Shown here one piece after another: positions 38,373 through 48,835 of a stretch of DNA of 64,000 bases. Location of the stretch: NCBI GenBank assembly GCA_964535825.1, contig CAZHUC010000004.1, positions 62,001 through 126,000 on the forward strand. Reading direction: 5' to 3'. Source of the stretch: CAZAQK01 sp964535825. GTDB lineage: Bacteria; Pseudomonadota; Alphaproteobacteria; Rickettsiales; SXRF01. A program made the translations under genes and the position numbers. The first letter of the stretch is position 1; each line of letters starts with the position of its first letter. Under the pieces are notes generated by a model, which was not told where the DNA came from, ran no database searches, and saw only the letters and a program-made list of their open reading frames with translations.

Positions 38373-38847
38373 TAGGGCAGCGCGTGCGTTCCTGCTAACC
38401 GAGCTGGTGAAAGGCTTCTGGCTTACGCTTAAATACATGTTCAAGACACCGGTGACCATCAACTATCCTTATGAAAAAGGACCGCTTTCGCCCCGTTTCC
38501 GTGGAGAGCATGCGCTCAGGCGTTATGCCAACGGTGAAGAGCGTTGTATCGCGTGCAAACTTTGTGAGGCCATTTGTCCGGCGCAGGCCATCACCATCGA
38601 GGCGGAAGAGCGTGATGACGGAAGTCGTCGTACCACCCGCTACGATATTGATATGACCAAATGCATCTATTGCGGTTTCTGCCAAGAAGCCTGCCCGGTG
38701 GATGCCATCGTGGAAGGCCCGAATTTCGAATTCGCCGCGGAAACGCGCGAAGAGCTTTTCTACAACAAGGAAAAATTGTTGGCTAACGGTGAGCGCTGGG
38801 AAACGGCTATTGCTGCTAACCTCGCTGCTGATGCGGAGTACAGGTAG
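38365..38847 (+). CDS. nuoI: NADH-quinone oxidoreductase subunit I
   Basis: This 8Fe-ferredoxin subunit carries clusters N6a and N6b. Its 160 residues show two CxxCxxCxxxCP motifs: Cys61, 64, 67, 71 and Cys100, 103, 106, 110. The ATG at 38365 has GGGAGG upstream and overlaps the end of the DedA gene by eight bases; the longer in-frame version from 38344 is less likely. Confidence 0.97.
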   Translation: MLDRAARAFLLTELVKGFWLTLKYMFKTPVTINYPYEKGPLSPRFRGEHALRRYANGEERCIACKLCEAICPAQAITIEAEERDDGSRRTTRYDIDMTKCIYCGFCQEACPVDAIVEGPNFEFAAETREELFYNKEKLLANGERWETAIAANLAADAEYR

Positions 38848-38850
38848 GTT

Positions 38851-39477
38851 ATGGAAGAGTTCATAGCACTTATTCCCACGATCAGCTTTTACCTGTTCGC
38901 ATTGATGACGGTGGTGTCTGGCCTGATGGTCATTACCTCCAAGAACTCTGTGCATTCCGTGTTCTTCCTTATCCTTGCCTTCTTTAATGCGGCGGCGCTT
39001 TTTGTGCTTATCGGCGCGGAGTATATCGCCATGACACTCGTCATAGTGTATGTCGGCGCAGTGGCGGTGTTGTTCCTGTTCGTGGTGATGATGCTGGATG
39101 TAAATTTTGCCGAACTTCGTCAGGGATTCCAGAAATACCTGCCGATAGGATTGCTCACGGCAGGTATTGTACTGTTTGAACTACTTGTTGTTATCTATGT
39201 GTCGCTGAATTCGCCGCAGAGTGTGGCCGCTGCCCGCAATCCTGTTTCCAGTGATGTCACTAACACACATGCTATCGGCAGTGTGATGTATACGGATTAT
39301 TTCCTGCCGTTCCAGATGGCGGGTATCGTACTGCTTATCGCCATGATCGGCGCTATCACGCTTACACTTCGCAAACGTCCGGGTGTGCGCCGCCAGAGCA
39401 TTTCCCAGCAGGTGAATCGCAAGCGTGCTGATTCCATCGCTATTGTTAAGGTAAACCCGGGTGAGGGGATAAGCTAA
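38851..39477 (+). CDS. nuoJ: NADH-quinone oxidoreductase subunit J
   Basis: This membrane subunit of the proton-pumping arm has 208 residues and about five helices. The region [19 protein letters not shown], which forms the pi-bulge helix, is intact. A polar C-terminal tail of about 30 residues is present. Its stop overlaps the nuoK start (TAATG). Confidence 0.95.
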   Translation: MEEFIALIPTISFYLFALMTVVSGLMVITSKNSVHSVFFLILAFFNAAALFVLIGAEYIAMTLVIVYVGAVAVLFLFVVMMLDVNFAELRQGFQKYLPIGLLTAGIVLFELLVVIYVSLNSPQSVAAARNPVSSDVTNTHAIGSVMYTDYFLPFQMAGIVLLIAMIGAITLTLRKRPGVRRQSISQQVNRKRADSIAIVKVNPGEGIS

Positions 39478-39803
39478 TGGAACATGTTTTCTTCAATAAT
39501 ATAGGTGTGATGCATTATCTGGTGGTCTCCAGCCTGCTTTTCACCATTGGTATCTGCGGCATTTTCCTGAATCGCAAGAATATCATCACCATCCTGATGT
39601 CGATCGAGCTTATCCTGCTCGCGGTGAATATCAATTTTGTGGCGTTCTCGGTAAAGCTCGGGGATCTGGGCGGGCAGGTATTTGCCATGTTCATCCTCAC
39701 GGTAGCTGCCGCTGAAGCGGCTATTGGCCTTGCCATACTGGTAATTTACTTCCGTAACCGCGGTTCGATTGCGGTGGAAGATGTGAATCTGATGAAGGGC
39801 TGA
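39477..39803 (+). CDS. nuoK: NADH-quinone oxidoreductase subunit K
   Basis: This small three-helix subunit (108 residues) of the proton channel has the two intramembrane glutamates seen in [19 protein letters not shown] and [15 protein letters not shown]. The N-terminus may really start a few codons later at [11 protein letters not shown]; the ATG at 39477 is retained because of the TAATG overlap with nuoJ. Confidence 0.95.
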   Translation: MEHVFFNNIGVMHYLVVSSLLFTIGICGIFLNRKNIITILMSIELILLAVNINFVAFSVKLGDLGGQVFAMFILTVAAAEAAIGLAILVIYFRNRGSIAVEDVNLMKG

Positions 39804-39804
39804 T

Positions 39805-41778
39805 ATGAGTTCTACGGTTTTGATTGAGTGTATCGTTTTCCTGCCCTTACTGGCGTCGCTACTCGTTGGTCTTTTTGTTCGTAGTATCTCTGCAAAACTC
39901 GCCCAGCAGCTTACCTGCGGCGCGATGGTGCTTGCGGCGGTTTTCTCCGGTGTGGTGTTCTCTGAATTCGCTTCCATGGCGATACATGGTGTCAGCTGGA
40001 AAGATCTGGATGATGGCGCAGGGCTGGTGCACAAGGTGCAACTTGGCTCATGGATTGCCTCTGGTGATTTCACGGCGAACTGGGTGCTGCGCGTAGATGC
40101 GCTCACTGCTGTCATGCTCGTGGTCGTTACCTGGGTGTCATCTGTGGTGCATATCTATTCTGTGGGCTATATGAGCCATGACGAGCACCGCCAGCGCTTC
40201 ATGGCATATCTCTCACTCTTCACCTTCTTCATGCTGATGCTGGTTACCTCCGATAACCTCGTGCAACTCTTCCTTGGCTGGGAAGGTGTGGGGCTTTGCT
40301 CTTACCTGCTCATTGGTTTCTGGTTCAAGAAGCCGGAAGCGAATGCTGCGGCCATCAAGGCATTCCTTGTGAACCGTGTGGGTGACTTCGGGTTTGCGCT
40401 GGGTATCTTTGCCACCTTTGTGCTCTTCGGTACGATCAGCTTCGATACCATCTTCGCAGCTGCACCGACCTATGTGGATTCTACCCTCAATTTCCTGGGG
40501 TACGAATTCCCGGCACTCACCCTTATTTGTATCCTGCTCTTCATCGGTGCGATGGGTAAATCAGCCCAGCTTGGCCTGCACACATGGCTTCCGGATGCGA
40601 TGGAAGGCCCAACGCCTGTATCCGCACTCATCCACGCCGCAACCATGGTGACGGCGGGTGTGTTCATGGTGGCGCGTCTTTCGCCAGTATTTGAACTGTC
40701 TGATACTGCCCTGATGGTCGTTACCATCGTCGGCGCGCTGACGGCGTTCTTTGCTGCAACGGTCGGCCTTGTACAGAATGATATCAAACGTGTGATCGCG
40801 TATTCTACATGTTCGCAGCTGGGCTATATGTTCTTTGCTTGCGGTGTGGGTGCGTATTCCGCAGCTATCTTCCATCTGATGACCCATGCATTCTTCAAAG
40901 CTCTTTTATTCCTAGGGGCGGGTTCTGTTATCCACGGCATGTCCGGCGAGCAGGATATGCGCCGTATGGGTGGTGTCTGGAAGCTCCTGCCATATACCTA
41001 TGTATTGATGTGGATCGGCTCACTCGCGCTGGCGGGGATTCCATTCTTCGCGGGTTACTACTCCAAGGATATGATCCTTGAAACAGCGTTCGCTGCCGGT
41101 GGCATTGGTAAATATGCCTTCTGGCTTGGTGTCGCTGCGGCATTCATGACCGCCTTCTATTCATGGCGCTTGTTGTTCATGACCTTCCACGGCAAGCCGC
41201 GTGCTTCCCATGATGTCATGCATCATGTGCACGAGTCTCCGGGTATCATGCTCTATCCGCTGTTGCTGCTTGCAGCTGGTGCACTCTTCTCTGGTGTGCT
41301 TGGATATTATGTGTTCGGTATGGTATCGGCGAATGGCGCGTTCTGGCAGGCAACGATTGGCAGCCATGAGATCATTGAACATGCCCATCATGTTCCGGGT
41401 TGGGTGCCTGTGCTGCCGCTGCTGGTTGCTCTGTCTGGTATTGCGCTCGCGTGGTATCTCTATATCGTGAACACATCACTGCCGGAAAAACTGGCGGAGG
41501 CGTTCCCACGTCTGTACCGCTTCCTGCTCAATAAATGGTATTTCGACGAGCTGTATGATGCCGCCTTTGTGCGCCCGGCCAAACGTCTTGGTTACTATCT
41601 GTGGCGTTTCTTCGATGAAAAGATCATCGATGGCCTCGGGCCGAATGGTGCGGCGCTCGTCACCCATATCTTTGCTGGTCGCACCAGTCGTTTGCAGACC
41701 GGCTATGTCTATCATTATGCGTTCTCCATGCTGATCGGTTTTATGGTGATCATCAGCTGGGTGGTGTTCGGAGGATAA
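39805..41778 (+). CDS. nuoL: NADH-quinone oxidoreductase subunit L
   Basis: This is the distal antiporter-like proton-pumping subunit, 657 residues and about 16 helices including the long lateral helix at the C-terminus. The key charged residues are E160 (LGWEGVGLCSYLL) and K252 (GAMGKSAQLGLHTWLPDAM), with the conserved His in LIHAATMVTAG. It starts one base after nuoK and ends directly at nuoM. Confidence 0.97.
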   Translation: MSSTVLIECIVFLPLLASLLVGLFVRSISAKLAQQLTCGAMVLAAVFSGVVFSEFASMAIHGVSWKDLDDGAGLVHKVQLGSWIASGDFTANWVLRVDALTAVMLVVVTWVSSVVHIYSVGYMSHDEHRQRFMAYLSLFTFFMLMLVTSDNLVQLFLGWEGVGLCSYLLIGFWFKKPEANAAAIKAFLVNRVGDFGFALGIFATFVLFGTISFDTIFAAAPTYVDSTLNFLGYEFPALTLICILLFIGAMGKSAQLGLHTWLPDAMEGPTPVSALIHAATMVTAGVFMVARLSPVFELSDTALMVVTIVGALTAFFAATVGLVQNDIKRVIAYSTCSQLGYMFFACGVGAYSAAIFHLMTHAFFKALLFLGAGSVIHGMSGEQDMRRMGGVWKLLPYTYVLMWIGSLALAGIPFFAGYYSKDMILETAFAAGGIGKYAFWLGVAAAFMTAFYSWRLLFMTFHGKPRASHDVMHHVHESPGIMLYPLLLLAAGALFSGVLGYYVFGMVSANGAFWQATIGSHEIIEHAHHVPGWVPVLPLLVALSGIALAWYLYIVNTSLPEKLAEAFPRLYRFLLNKWYFDELYDAAFVRPAKRLGYYLWRFFDEKIIDGLGPNGAALVTHIFAGRTSRLQTGYVYHYAFSMLIGFMVIISWVVFGG

Positions 41779-43236
41779 ATGCTGACCATTCTGATATTAC
41801 TTCCGTTAATTGGCGCATTGATCACAATGTTCACCCGCAGTGCTAATGAAGCGCGTTGTGTGGCGCTTTTCACCACTATCATTACCTTCCTGGTATCTAT
41901 TTACCTGTGGGTTGCCTTCAGGACGGATACGGCGGAGTTCCAGTTCGTTGAGCAATACCAATGGTTCGCAGGCCTGAACATTTCCTATTATATGGGTATC
42001 GACGGCATTTCCCTGTTCATGGTGCTGCTGACCACCTTCCTGATGCCGATTTGTATTCTGTGCAGCTGGGAATCCATTGAGCACCGTGTGCGCGCCTTCA
42101 TGGCGAATTTCCTCATTCTGGAAGCGCTGGTAATCGGCGTGTTCTGCGCGCTTGATAGCATTCTGTTCTATCTCTTCTTTGAAGGCATGCTAATACCGAT
42201 GTATCTCATCATCGGTATCTGGGGTGGCAAGCAGCGCATCTATGCCTCGTATAAATTCTTCCTGTATACGCTGGCTGGCTCGGTGCTGTTTCTGGTGGCC
42301 ATTCTATATATGTATAACAGCTTCGGTACGACCTCGATCCCGGAACTTATGCAGAAAGCACCAGGTCTCGGGCTGGATGTGCAGAAATGGCTGTTCCTTG
42401 CCATGCTGGCCTCTTTTGCTGTGAAAGTGCCGATGTGGCCGGTTCATACATGGTTGCCGGATGCGCACGTGCAAGCACCAACCGCTGGCTCGGTGATTCT
42501 GGCGGGTATCCTGCTTAAGATGGGGGCGTATGGCTTCCTGCGATTCTCGCTGCCTATGCTGCCTGAGGCATCGCATCATTTTGCGCCGCTTATTTTTGGC
42601 CTATCGCTGGTGGCAGTCATCTATACCTCTCTGGTCGCCTTGATGCAGACCGATATGAAAAAGCTCATCGCCTATTCATCGGTGGCGCATATGGGTTTTG
42701 TGACCATCGGTATCTTTGCATTCAATATGCAGGGTATCGAAGGTGCTATCATTCAAATGATAAGCCATGGCCTTGTTTCTGGTGCGCTCTTCCTTTGCGT
42801 TGGTGTGGTCTATGACCGCATGCACACGCGTGAGATCGCAAGTTATGGCGGGGTAGTGAATGTCATGCCTTGTTATGCGCTGGTATTCATGATCTTCACC
42901 ATGGCCTCAGTTGGCCTGCCTTCTACCTCTGGCTTCGTGGGTGAGTTCCTGATTCTGACAGGTGCGTATAAGGCCAGCAGCACGGTTGCATTCCTTGCGA
43001 CCACCGGTGTTGTGTTAGGCGCGGCTTATATGCTTTGGCTCTATCGTCGTGTGGTGTTCGGTGAGATCACAAATAAAGAAGTATCTGCCATGAAGGATAT
43101 AGGTATGCGCGAGAAGCTCATCTTCATTCCGGTGATCGTGCTTGTCATGTGGCTTGGCATTTATCCAAAACCATATTTCTCTGCAATGGATGCCTCTGTT
43201 GAGAACCTGATCAAACAAGTGAGTGTAAAACCATGA
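41779..43236 (+). CDS. nuoM: NADH-quinone oxidoreductase subunit M
   Basis: This is the antiporter-like proton-pumping subunit in the middle of the membrane arm, 485 residues and about 14 helices. Conserved E135 ([11 protein letters not shown]) and K216 ([18 protein letters not shown]) are present. It begins at the base after the nuoL stop, and its own stop overlaps nuoN (ATGA). Confidence 0.97.
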   Translation: MLTILILLPLIGALITMFTRSANEARCVALFTTIITFLVSIYLWVAFRTDTAEFQFVEQYQWFAGLNISYYMGIDGISLFMVLLTTFLMPICILCSWESIEHRVRAFMANFLILEALVIGVFCALDSILFYLFFEGMLIPMYLIIGIWGGKQRIYASYKFFLYTLAGSVLFLVAILYMYNSFGTTSIPELMQKAPGLGLDVQKWLFLAMLASFAVKVPMWPVHTWLPDAHVQAPTAGSVILAGILLKMGAYGFLRFSLPMLPEASHHFAPLIFGLSLVAVIYTSLVALMQTDMKKLIAYSSVAHMGFVTIGIFAFNMQGIEGAIIQMISHGLVSGALFLCVGVVYDRMHTREIASYGGVVNVMPCYALVFMIFTMASVGLPSTSGFVGEFLILTGAYKASSTVAFLATTGVVLGAAYMLWLYRRVVFGEITNKEVSAMKDIGMREKLIFIPVIVLVMWLGIYPKPYFSAMDASVENLIKQVSVKP

Positions 43237-44696
43237 GTGGCCTCGGTGATATTTCGATGAACAGTCTGTATAGCATCATTCCGGAGCTATTCCTCTGCGT
43301 TTCTACCATGGTACTGCTTATCCATGGTGTATATTGCCGTGCCAAGGCCGATGGCATCAGCCAGACCCTTGCGCTTTCCGTGCTTGCGCTAACCTTCTAC
43401 TTTGTTGTGAAAAGTTGTGATGTTCCGCACACAGCGATGAATGGTATGTTCATTGCCGATGCATTCTCCTGTTTCAGTAAATGCCTGATCCTTGGGGCAG
43501 CCATGCTGGTGTTGCTGTTCTCTTCCGGCTGGCTGCGTGAAGAGGGTGGCAGGCCATTCGAGTTTATTATTCTGATGATGTTCGCCGCGCTTGGCATGAT
43601 GTTCATGGTATCGGCTGCTGACTTCCTGACACTCTATGTTGGTCTCGAGATGGCAAGCCTTTCACTGTATGTGCTGGCATCCTTCCAGCGTGACCATGCA
43701 AAATCCTCGGAAGCAGGCCTGAAATACTTTGTGCTCGGCGCGCTGGCATCGGGGATGCTGCTGTTCGGTATATCGCTGGTATATGGCTTTACCGGCACGA
43801 CAGGATTTGAATCGCTTGCGGCACTCTTTGGAGCGGGCGGGGAAATATCCAAGGCGGTCATCGTTGGCCTCATCTTTATCATGGTAGGCTTTTGCTTCAA
43901 ACTGTCGGCTGCGCCATTCCATATGTGGGCACCCGATGTGTATGAAGGCGCACCGACGCCGGTTACGGCATTCTTTGCCACCGCACCTAAAGTGGCAGCC
44001 TTTGCACTCTTTACCCGTTTATTGATGCAACCATTCGGTGATCTGTTCAGCCAGTGGCAACAGGTGATCATTTTCGCGGCTATCGCTTCCATGCTGGTAG
44101 GGGCACTCGCTGCCATTATGCAGACCAATATCAAGCGCCTATTGGCCTATAGCTCCATCGGCCATGTCGGGTTTATTTTTATGGCACTCGCAACAGGCAG
44201 CCCTGAAGGTGTGCAGGCGATGCTTATCTATCTGGCACTGTATATTTTTATGAGTGCAGGGGCATTCGGTTGCGTGCTGGCCATGAAGCGTTCGGGTGAG
44301 CCGGTCGAGGACATCAAGTCATTGGCTGGGCTTTCCCAGAGCCAACCATTCATGGCTGCGATATTTGCCATTTTCATGTTCTCCATGGCGGGGATACCGC
44401 CACTGGCCGGCTTCTTCGGTAAGATGTATGTGGTACTGGCTGCGGTCGATGCCGGGCTTATATGGCTGGCTGTACTTGGAGTAGCCACAAGTGTTATTGC
44501 CTGCTATTACTACCTGAAAGTGGTGAAAGTTATGTATTTTGACACGCCTGCAAAACCATTCGATACGTCTGCATCCTTTGTATTCAGGATAGCACTGATG
44601 GTGGCTGTGTTCGTAACAACATTATTCTTCTTACTGCCAACGCCGCTGGTAACGCACGCGAGGGCAGCAGCAGATTCACTATTTGTAGCCCCATGA
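43233..44696 (+). CDS. nuoN: NADH-quinone oxidoreductase subunit N
   Basis: This is the antiporter-like subunit next to NuoK, 487 residues and about 14 helices. E139 ([15 protein letters not shown]) and K223 ([20 protein letters not shown]) match the proton-path residues. It is coupled to nuoM and, by ATGA, to birA downstream. A slightly later ATG at 43257 is possible. Confidence 0.97.
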   Translation: MSGLGDISMNSLYSIIPELFLCVSTMVLLIHGVYCRAKADGISQTLALSVLALTFYFVVKSCDVPHTAMNGMFIADAFSCFSKCLILGAAMLVLLFSSGWLREEGGRPFEFIILMMFAALGMMFMVSAADFLTLYVGLEMASLSLYVLASFQRDHAKSSEAGLKYFVLGALASGMLLFGISLVYGFTGTTGFESLAALFGAGGEISKAVIVGLIFIMVGFCFKLSAAPFHMWAPDVYEGAPTPVTAFFATAPKVAAFALFTRLLMQPFGDLFSQWQQVIIFAAIASMLVGALAAIMQTNIKRLLAYSSIGHVGFIFMALATGSPEGVQAMLIYLALYIFMSAGAFGCVLAMKRSGEPVEDIKSLAGLSQSQPFMAAIFAIFMFSMAGIPPLAGFFGKMYVVLAAVDAGLIWLAVLGVATSVIACYYYLKVVKVMYFDTPAKPFDTSASFVFRIALMVAVFVTTLFFLLPTPLVTHARAAADSLFVAP

Positions 44697-45469
44697 CAAA
44701 AGCACCAAAGAACCTTCTCAATGATTATCACCTCCTGTCATTTGACACGTTGGACTCTACCAACGAAGAAGCCAAACGTTTAGCCAAGGCAGGCGGCGGG
44801 CACGGCGCGGTCATCTGGGCTAAAAAGCAAACCGCGGGTAAGGGGCGCATGTCGCGCAACTGGGTGTCTTCCGAAGGAAATTTATTCGTATCTGTGCTGT
44901 TGCAGCCAGAAAAGCCGCTTTCAGAAGCAAGCCAGCTTTCTTTTGTGGCCGGTCTGGCGGTTGTGGAATCACTGGTGGACCTGTTGCCTAAAGATAAGAA
45001 GATCCATTGCAAGTGGCCAAATGACATTCTGGTAAGTGATAAAAAGCTGGGTGGCATTCTCCTTGAATCCTTCAGTGCGCCGGATACGGGTAACTGGGTG
45101 GTGGTTGGTGTTGGCGTTAATGTCGACAGTTTCCCGCCACGCACAGAATTCCCTGCCACCAGCCTGAAGGAAGTCGGTGTCGAGCTGGTATCAGCAAAGA
45201 TCATTCTCTCACGTTTCATCCATCATTTCATTGAACGTTATAATGAATGGAATACCAAAGGCTTCGCGCCTGTTCGCAAGAACTGGGAACAATATGCTTG
45301 GGGTCTTGGAAAGACGCTTTGTGCCAGGCTGCCGGATGAAGAGATGGAAGGCATTGCGGAGGGTATCGATCCGCAGGGCGCGCTTATCCTGAAGCTGAAG
45401 GATGGCCAGAAACGCCATATACTGGCTGCTGATGTATTTCCAGCAGCAAAAACGGCAGGTAAAAAATAA
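44693..45469 (+). CDS. birA: Biotin-[acetyl-CoA-carboxylase] ligase
   Basis: This enzyme attaches biotin to the carboxylase carrier protein through biotinyl-5'-AMP. The 258 residues have the biotin/ATP loop GKGRMSRNW (49-57), KWPNDIL (106-112) and the lysine in KKLGGILLE (K117). There is no N-terminal helix-turn-helix, so unlike E. coli BirA it is a ligase only and not the biotin repressor. It follows nuoN, as in many Alphaproteobacteria, with overlaps on both sides (ATGA with nuoN, TAATG with coaX). Confidence 0.95.
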   Translation: MTKAPKNLLNDYHLLSFDTLDSTNEEAKRLAKAGGGHGAVIWAKKQTAGKGRMSRNWVSSEGNLFVSVLLQPEKPLSEASQLSFVAGLAVVESLVDLLPKDKKIHCKWPNDILVSDKKLGGILLESFSAPDTGNWVVVGVGVNVDSFPPRTEFPATSLKEVGVELVSAKIILSRFIHHFIERYNEWNTKGFAPVRKNWEQYAWGLGKTLCARLPDEEMEGIAEGIDPQGALILKLKDGQKRHILAADVFPAAKTAGKK

Positions 45470-46236
45470 TGCTTCTTACGATAGATGCGGGTAATACCAA
45501 TGTGGTATTTGCGGTGTTCGACCGTGACACTATCGTGGGGCAATGGCGTATCTCAACGGATGCACGCCGCACCGCCGATGAATATGGCGTATGGCTCACG
45601 CAGGTGATGGAGCATGAGAAGCTAGACCCTAAAAGAATTACCGGAGCGATACTGGCAAGCGTTGTACCGCAGGCGATATTCGATCTGCGTATGTTGGCAA
45701 AGCGTTACTTCAACACGGAGCTGATGATCGTGGGTGATCCGGCGCTTAAACCTGTTATGCCGGTGAATCTCGATAATCCGCGTGAAGTGGGCGCAGATCG
45801 TCTGGTGAATGCCTCTGCGGCATGGAATAAATATAAACAACCACTCATCGTACTCGATTTTGGTACAGCCACCACCTTCGATGTGGTGAATGCCAAGGGG
45901 GAATATGTAGGCGGTGTCATCGCACCGGGTGTAAACTTGTCGCTGGATGCATTACAAAAAGCAGCCGCTAAATTACCCAATGTGGGCATCATGCGTCCCG
46001 CCAGGGTCGTGGGTACGAATACCGTTTCTGCCATGCAATCTGGCATTTATTATGGCTATGCCGGACTGATCGACGGTATCATTGCCCGTATCAAAGAAGA
46101 GCAGGGCGGTAAGATAAAGGTGATAGCCACCGGTGGTCTTGCATCGCTATATACCAAAGCCTGCCCTGTGATAGAGCATATCGAGCCAGACCTCACGGTA
46201 CTTGGCCTGAAAGATATCTTTGAATTGAACAAATAA
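45469..46236 (+). CDS. coaX: Type III pantothenate kinase
   Basis: This enzyme phosphorylates pantothenate, the first step of coenzyme A synthesis. Its 255 residues have the ASKHA phosphate loop IDAGNTN with D6 near the N-terminus and DFGTATTFDVVN around residue 126. The pantothenate-binding region DNPREVGADRLVNA lies near 101. It overlaps birA by one base and ends 11 bases before rnj. Confidence 0.96.
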   Translation: MLLTIDAGNTNVVFAVFDRDTIVGQWRISTDARRTADEYGVWLTQVMEHEKLDPKRITGAILASVVPQAIFDLRMLAKRYFNTELMIVGDPALKPVMPVNLDNPREVGADRLVNASAAWNKYKQPLIVLDFGTATTFDVVNAKGEYVGGVIAPGVNLSLDALQKAAAKLPNVGIMRPARVVGTNTVSAMQSGIYYGYAGLIDGIIARIKEEQGGKIKVIATGGLASLYTKACPVIEHIEPDLTVLGLKDIFELNK

Positions 46237-46247
46237 GTATAAGCCCA

Positions 46248-47909
46248 ATGACATTTGATTTTTCCAAACACAAAGACGACCTGTTGTTCGTGCCGCTTGG
46301 CGGCTCTAACGAGATCGGCATGAACCTGAACCTTTACACCTATGGCGGCAAATGGCTGATGGTGGATTGTGGGATGGGCTTCGCCGGTGATTATTATCCG
46401 GGCGTTGAGATATTACTGCCGGACATTTCTTTCATTGTTGAGCGTAAGGAAGATCTGCTTGGGTTGGTCATCACACATGCGCATGAAGATCATCTGGGGG
46501 CAGTGCCATATCTCTGGCGCGAGCTTGAATGCCCGATATATGCCACACCGTTTACCGGTACATTCCTGAAACACAAAATGTCCGAGATGGGACCCGGTAA
46601 AAAGCCTGAGGTCATCTCGCTGGAATCCGGTGGCAAGGTGGATATTGGCGCGTTCTCGCTGGAGCTGGTGGAGCTAACACATTCTATTCCGGAAATGCAG
46701 GCCGTGGCGATCACCACTCCCAAAGGTGTCGTGATGCATACAGGCGACTGGAAGTTCGATGAGCGTCCGATGATCGGTCCGGTATCAGATTATGACCTGC
46801 TCAAGAAATATGGCGATGGCAAGGTGCTTGCCATGGTCTGCGATTCAACCAACGTTTTCGTTGAAGGTGAAGCAGGCTCAGAAGGCGAGGTGCGTGAGCA
46901 TCTGATTGAGCTTATCAAGAAGTGTCCAAAACGCGTGATCGCAACCACCTTTGCATCAAACCTTGCGCGTGTTGAATCCCTCATGATAGCCGCCAAGGAA
47001 GCGGGCAGGGTGGTGGCGCTGGTTGGGCGTTCGCTGCATCGCATGAAGGATGCCGCGGAGCAGACAGGCTATCTCAATGTAGATGTGGAGATAGTCAGCG
47101 ACAAAGAGATCATGAACCTGCCGCGGGAAGATGTGCTTATTATCTGCACAGGCTGTCAGGGCGAGCCGCGCGCGGCGCTCACACGCATTGCCCGCGGCGA
47201 GCATCCTTCGGTGCGGTTGCAACCGGACGACACGGTGATATTTTCTTCACGCAAGATCCCCGGCAATGAATCCAAGATACACTGGATGATAAACCGCCTG
47301 ATCGAAAAGAAGGTGGAGATCATTACAGACAAAGATTACTACATTCACGTTTCTGGCCATCCGGCGCGTGACGAGCTCAAGCGTATGTATGAACTGGTAC
47401 GTCCGCAGATCGCTGTGCCAACGCATGGTGAGCCATACCATCTGCATGAACATGCAAAACTGGCTCGCTCATTGGGTGTGGCTGAAACGGTGGAAGCCAG
47501 CAATGGCGCAGTGGTGTGGCTTGAGAAAGATGAAGCCAGTGTGATAGGCCGCGTACAATCAGGCTATATTGCGGTGGATGGACATTCACTGATTCCTGCA
47601 GATTCCGAGATCATCCGCACGCGCCGTAAAATGCGCGATGATGGTATGGTGGTGGCAAGTCTGGTGCTGGATCAGGACGGTGAACTGCAAGCGCCCGTAA
47701 CGCTTACTATGCCAGGATTGCTCAGCAAGGATGAAGACAAAGAACTTATCGTAGAATTGACGGACGAGGTTACCCGCATCGTAGAAGATGCAAAGGCGCG
47801 TCAATCAGATGATCAGATCAGGGAAACCGTGCGGCTCGCACTTCGCAAGATGCTAACGCGCGAGCTGAGCAAAAAACCGGTAATAGAGATCCACGTCAGC
47901 AGGATTTAG
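46248..47909 (+). CDS. rnj: Ribonuclease J
   Basis: This metallo-beta-lactamase/beta-CASP ribonuclease acts in mRNA turnover and rRNA maturation, with 5' exonuclease and endonuclease activity. In 553 residues the zinc motif HxHxDH is H77-A-H79-E-D81-H82, further metal ligands lie in HTGDWKFDE, and the late HVSGHPARDELK is the beta-CASP motif C region. It is the last gene of the long nuo-birA-coaX unit. Its stop overlaps that of the convergent hairpin-protein gene by four bases. Confidence 0.96.
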   Translation: MTFDFSKHKDDLLFVPLGGSNEIGMNLNLYTYGGKWLMVDCGMGFAGDYYPGVEILLPDISFIVERKEDLLGLVITHAHEDHLGAVPYLWRELECPIYATPFTGTFLKHKMSEMGPGKKPEVISLESGGKVDIGAFSLELVELTHSIPEMQAVAITTPKGVVMHTGDWKFDERPMIGPVSDYDLLKKYGDGKVLAMVCDSTNVFVEGEAGSEGEVREHLIELIKKCPKRVIATTFASNLARVESLMIAAKEAGRVVALVGRSLHRMKDAAEQTGYLNVDVEIVSDKEIMNLPREDVLIICTGCQGEPRAALTRIARGEHPSVRLQPDDTVIFSSRKIPGNESKIHWMINRLIEKKVEIITDKDYYIHVSGHPARDELKRMYELVRPQIAVPTHGEPYHLHEHAKLARSLGVAETVEASNGAVVWLEKDEASVIGRVQSGYIAVDGHSLIPADSEIIRTRRKMRDDGMVVASLVLDQDGELQAPVTLTMPGLLSKDEDKELIVELTDEVTRIVEDAKARQSDDQIRETVRLALRKMLTRELSKKPVIEIHVSRI

Positions 47910-48391
47910 TGCATCTGCTGCTGTTGTGTGGCACGGGCAGCACGTTCCTGAGCGATCTTGTCGCGGAACTTGTTAGACGCGCCGGTCTGCTGTTCCTGTG
48001 CGATATTGTGGCCAACCATCATGCCCTGCGCGTATGAGATCTTGGCAACATTTGCCACATCTTCGCCAGATACCTGTGTGGCTTCACGACCACGCACCAC
48101 TTCAGTAGCCATACCGGAATAACCGCCAACAGCACCCATTGTCATGCCGCCCAGCGTAGCACCGGTCAATGCAGACGCACCCGTAATACCCAAGGTAGCA
48201 ATTCCTTGCCCTGCTGCTTCTGGTATAAAGCCTCCCAGAAAAGCTTCTGCTGCCCCCGGGAATATCAATGCGCCCACGGCTGCTATTGCAGCACCCGCTA
48301 TGACACCAACTGCACCACCGGCAAGTGCGCCTTTAATAAAGCCGCCGATACCGTCCATGACTGAACCAAAGAATGATTTCTTTTCTTCCAT
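47906..48391 (-). CDS. Gly/Ala-rich membrane-hairpin protein, accessory cluster gene 4
   Basis: I do not recognise this 161-residue protein. A short charged start (MEEKKSFFGSVMDGIGG) is followed by two long Gly/Ala-rich hydrophobic segments (18-45 and 64-95). A hydrophilic C-terminus contains FRDKIAQERAARATQQQQ. The hydrophobic part has Gly-zipper spacing and resembles residues 48-108 of the 353-residue cluster protein. There is no cleavable signal. It has a GGAG site upstream and follows the 144-residue gene by nine bases. Membrane insertion is likely; the function is unknown. Confidence 0.8.
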   Translation of the reverse strand: MEEKKSFFGSVMDGIGGFIKGALAGGAVGVIAGAAIAAVGALIFPGAAEAFLGGFIPEAAGQGIATLGITGASALTGATLGGMTMGAVGGYSGMATEVVRGREATQVSGEDVANVAKISYAQGMMVGHNIAQEQQTGASNKFRDKIAQERAARATQQQQMH

Positions 48392-48400
48392 AATTAACTC

Positions 48401-48835
48401 CTAACTTCCCCTTACAAGATCATTATTTCTTACATTTGCCGGCAGACCACCCCCCGACACGATTTCCATATCACCGCCAGTTTCACGGCTTTTACCACGC
48501 TCACGCGAATGTTCGCGTAGCATCCTGTTTTGCAGCTCAATCTCTTTATCGCGGAATTGTGTCTCTGCCTTCACACCCTGATAGGCGGCAACGCCACCGG
48601 TGATCACACTGCCGATACCAACACCGATCGCCATGCGCTTGATGAAATCACCTGCGCCAAGTTCTGCAGTGCCGAGCAGATCCCAGCCGCCTAAATTACC
48701 CATCACGGCAGATGCACCAAGCAGAAGGCCGGAAATTAAAATACCGCGCGGCAGGTAATCGATCACGGCTTTGCCGAAGGATTTGATACCAGCACCAACT
48801 TTTTCAAGGAATGTGAGAGGATGTTTCGTTTCCAT
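48401..48835 (-). CDS. Membrane-hairpin protein with charged C-terminal helix, accessory cluster gene 3
   Basis: I do not recognise this 144-residue protein. An amphipathic N-terminus (residues 8-27) precedes hydrophobic segments at 29-49 and 64-86. A strongly charged helix follows at about 88-116 (ETQFRDKEIELQNRMLREHS), then a flexible tail. The FRDK segment is shared with the neighbouring 161-residue protein. The start overlaps the stop of the 239-residue gene (TGATG), so the two are translationally coupled. Confidence 0.8.
   Translation of the reverse strand: METKHPLTFLEKVGAGIKSFGKAVIDYLPRGILISGLLLGASAVMGNLGGWDLLGTAELGAGDFIKRMAIGVGIGSVITGGVAAYQGVKAETQFRDKEIELQNRMLREHSRERGKSRETGGDMEIVSGGGLPANVRNNDLVRGS

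Noticed and set aside
44693..45469. BirA as a biotin-operon repressor
   Set aside because: No helix-turn-helix precedes the catalytic domain; the protein starts directly with the ligase fold.
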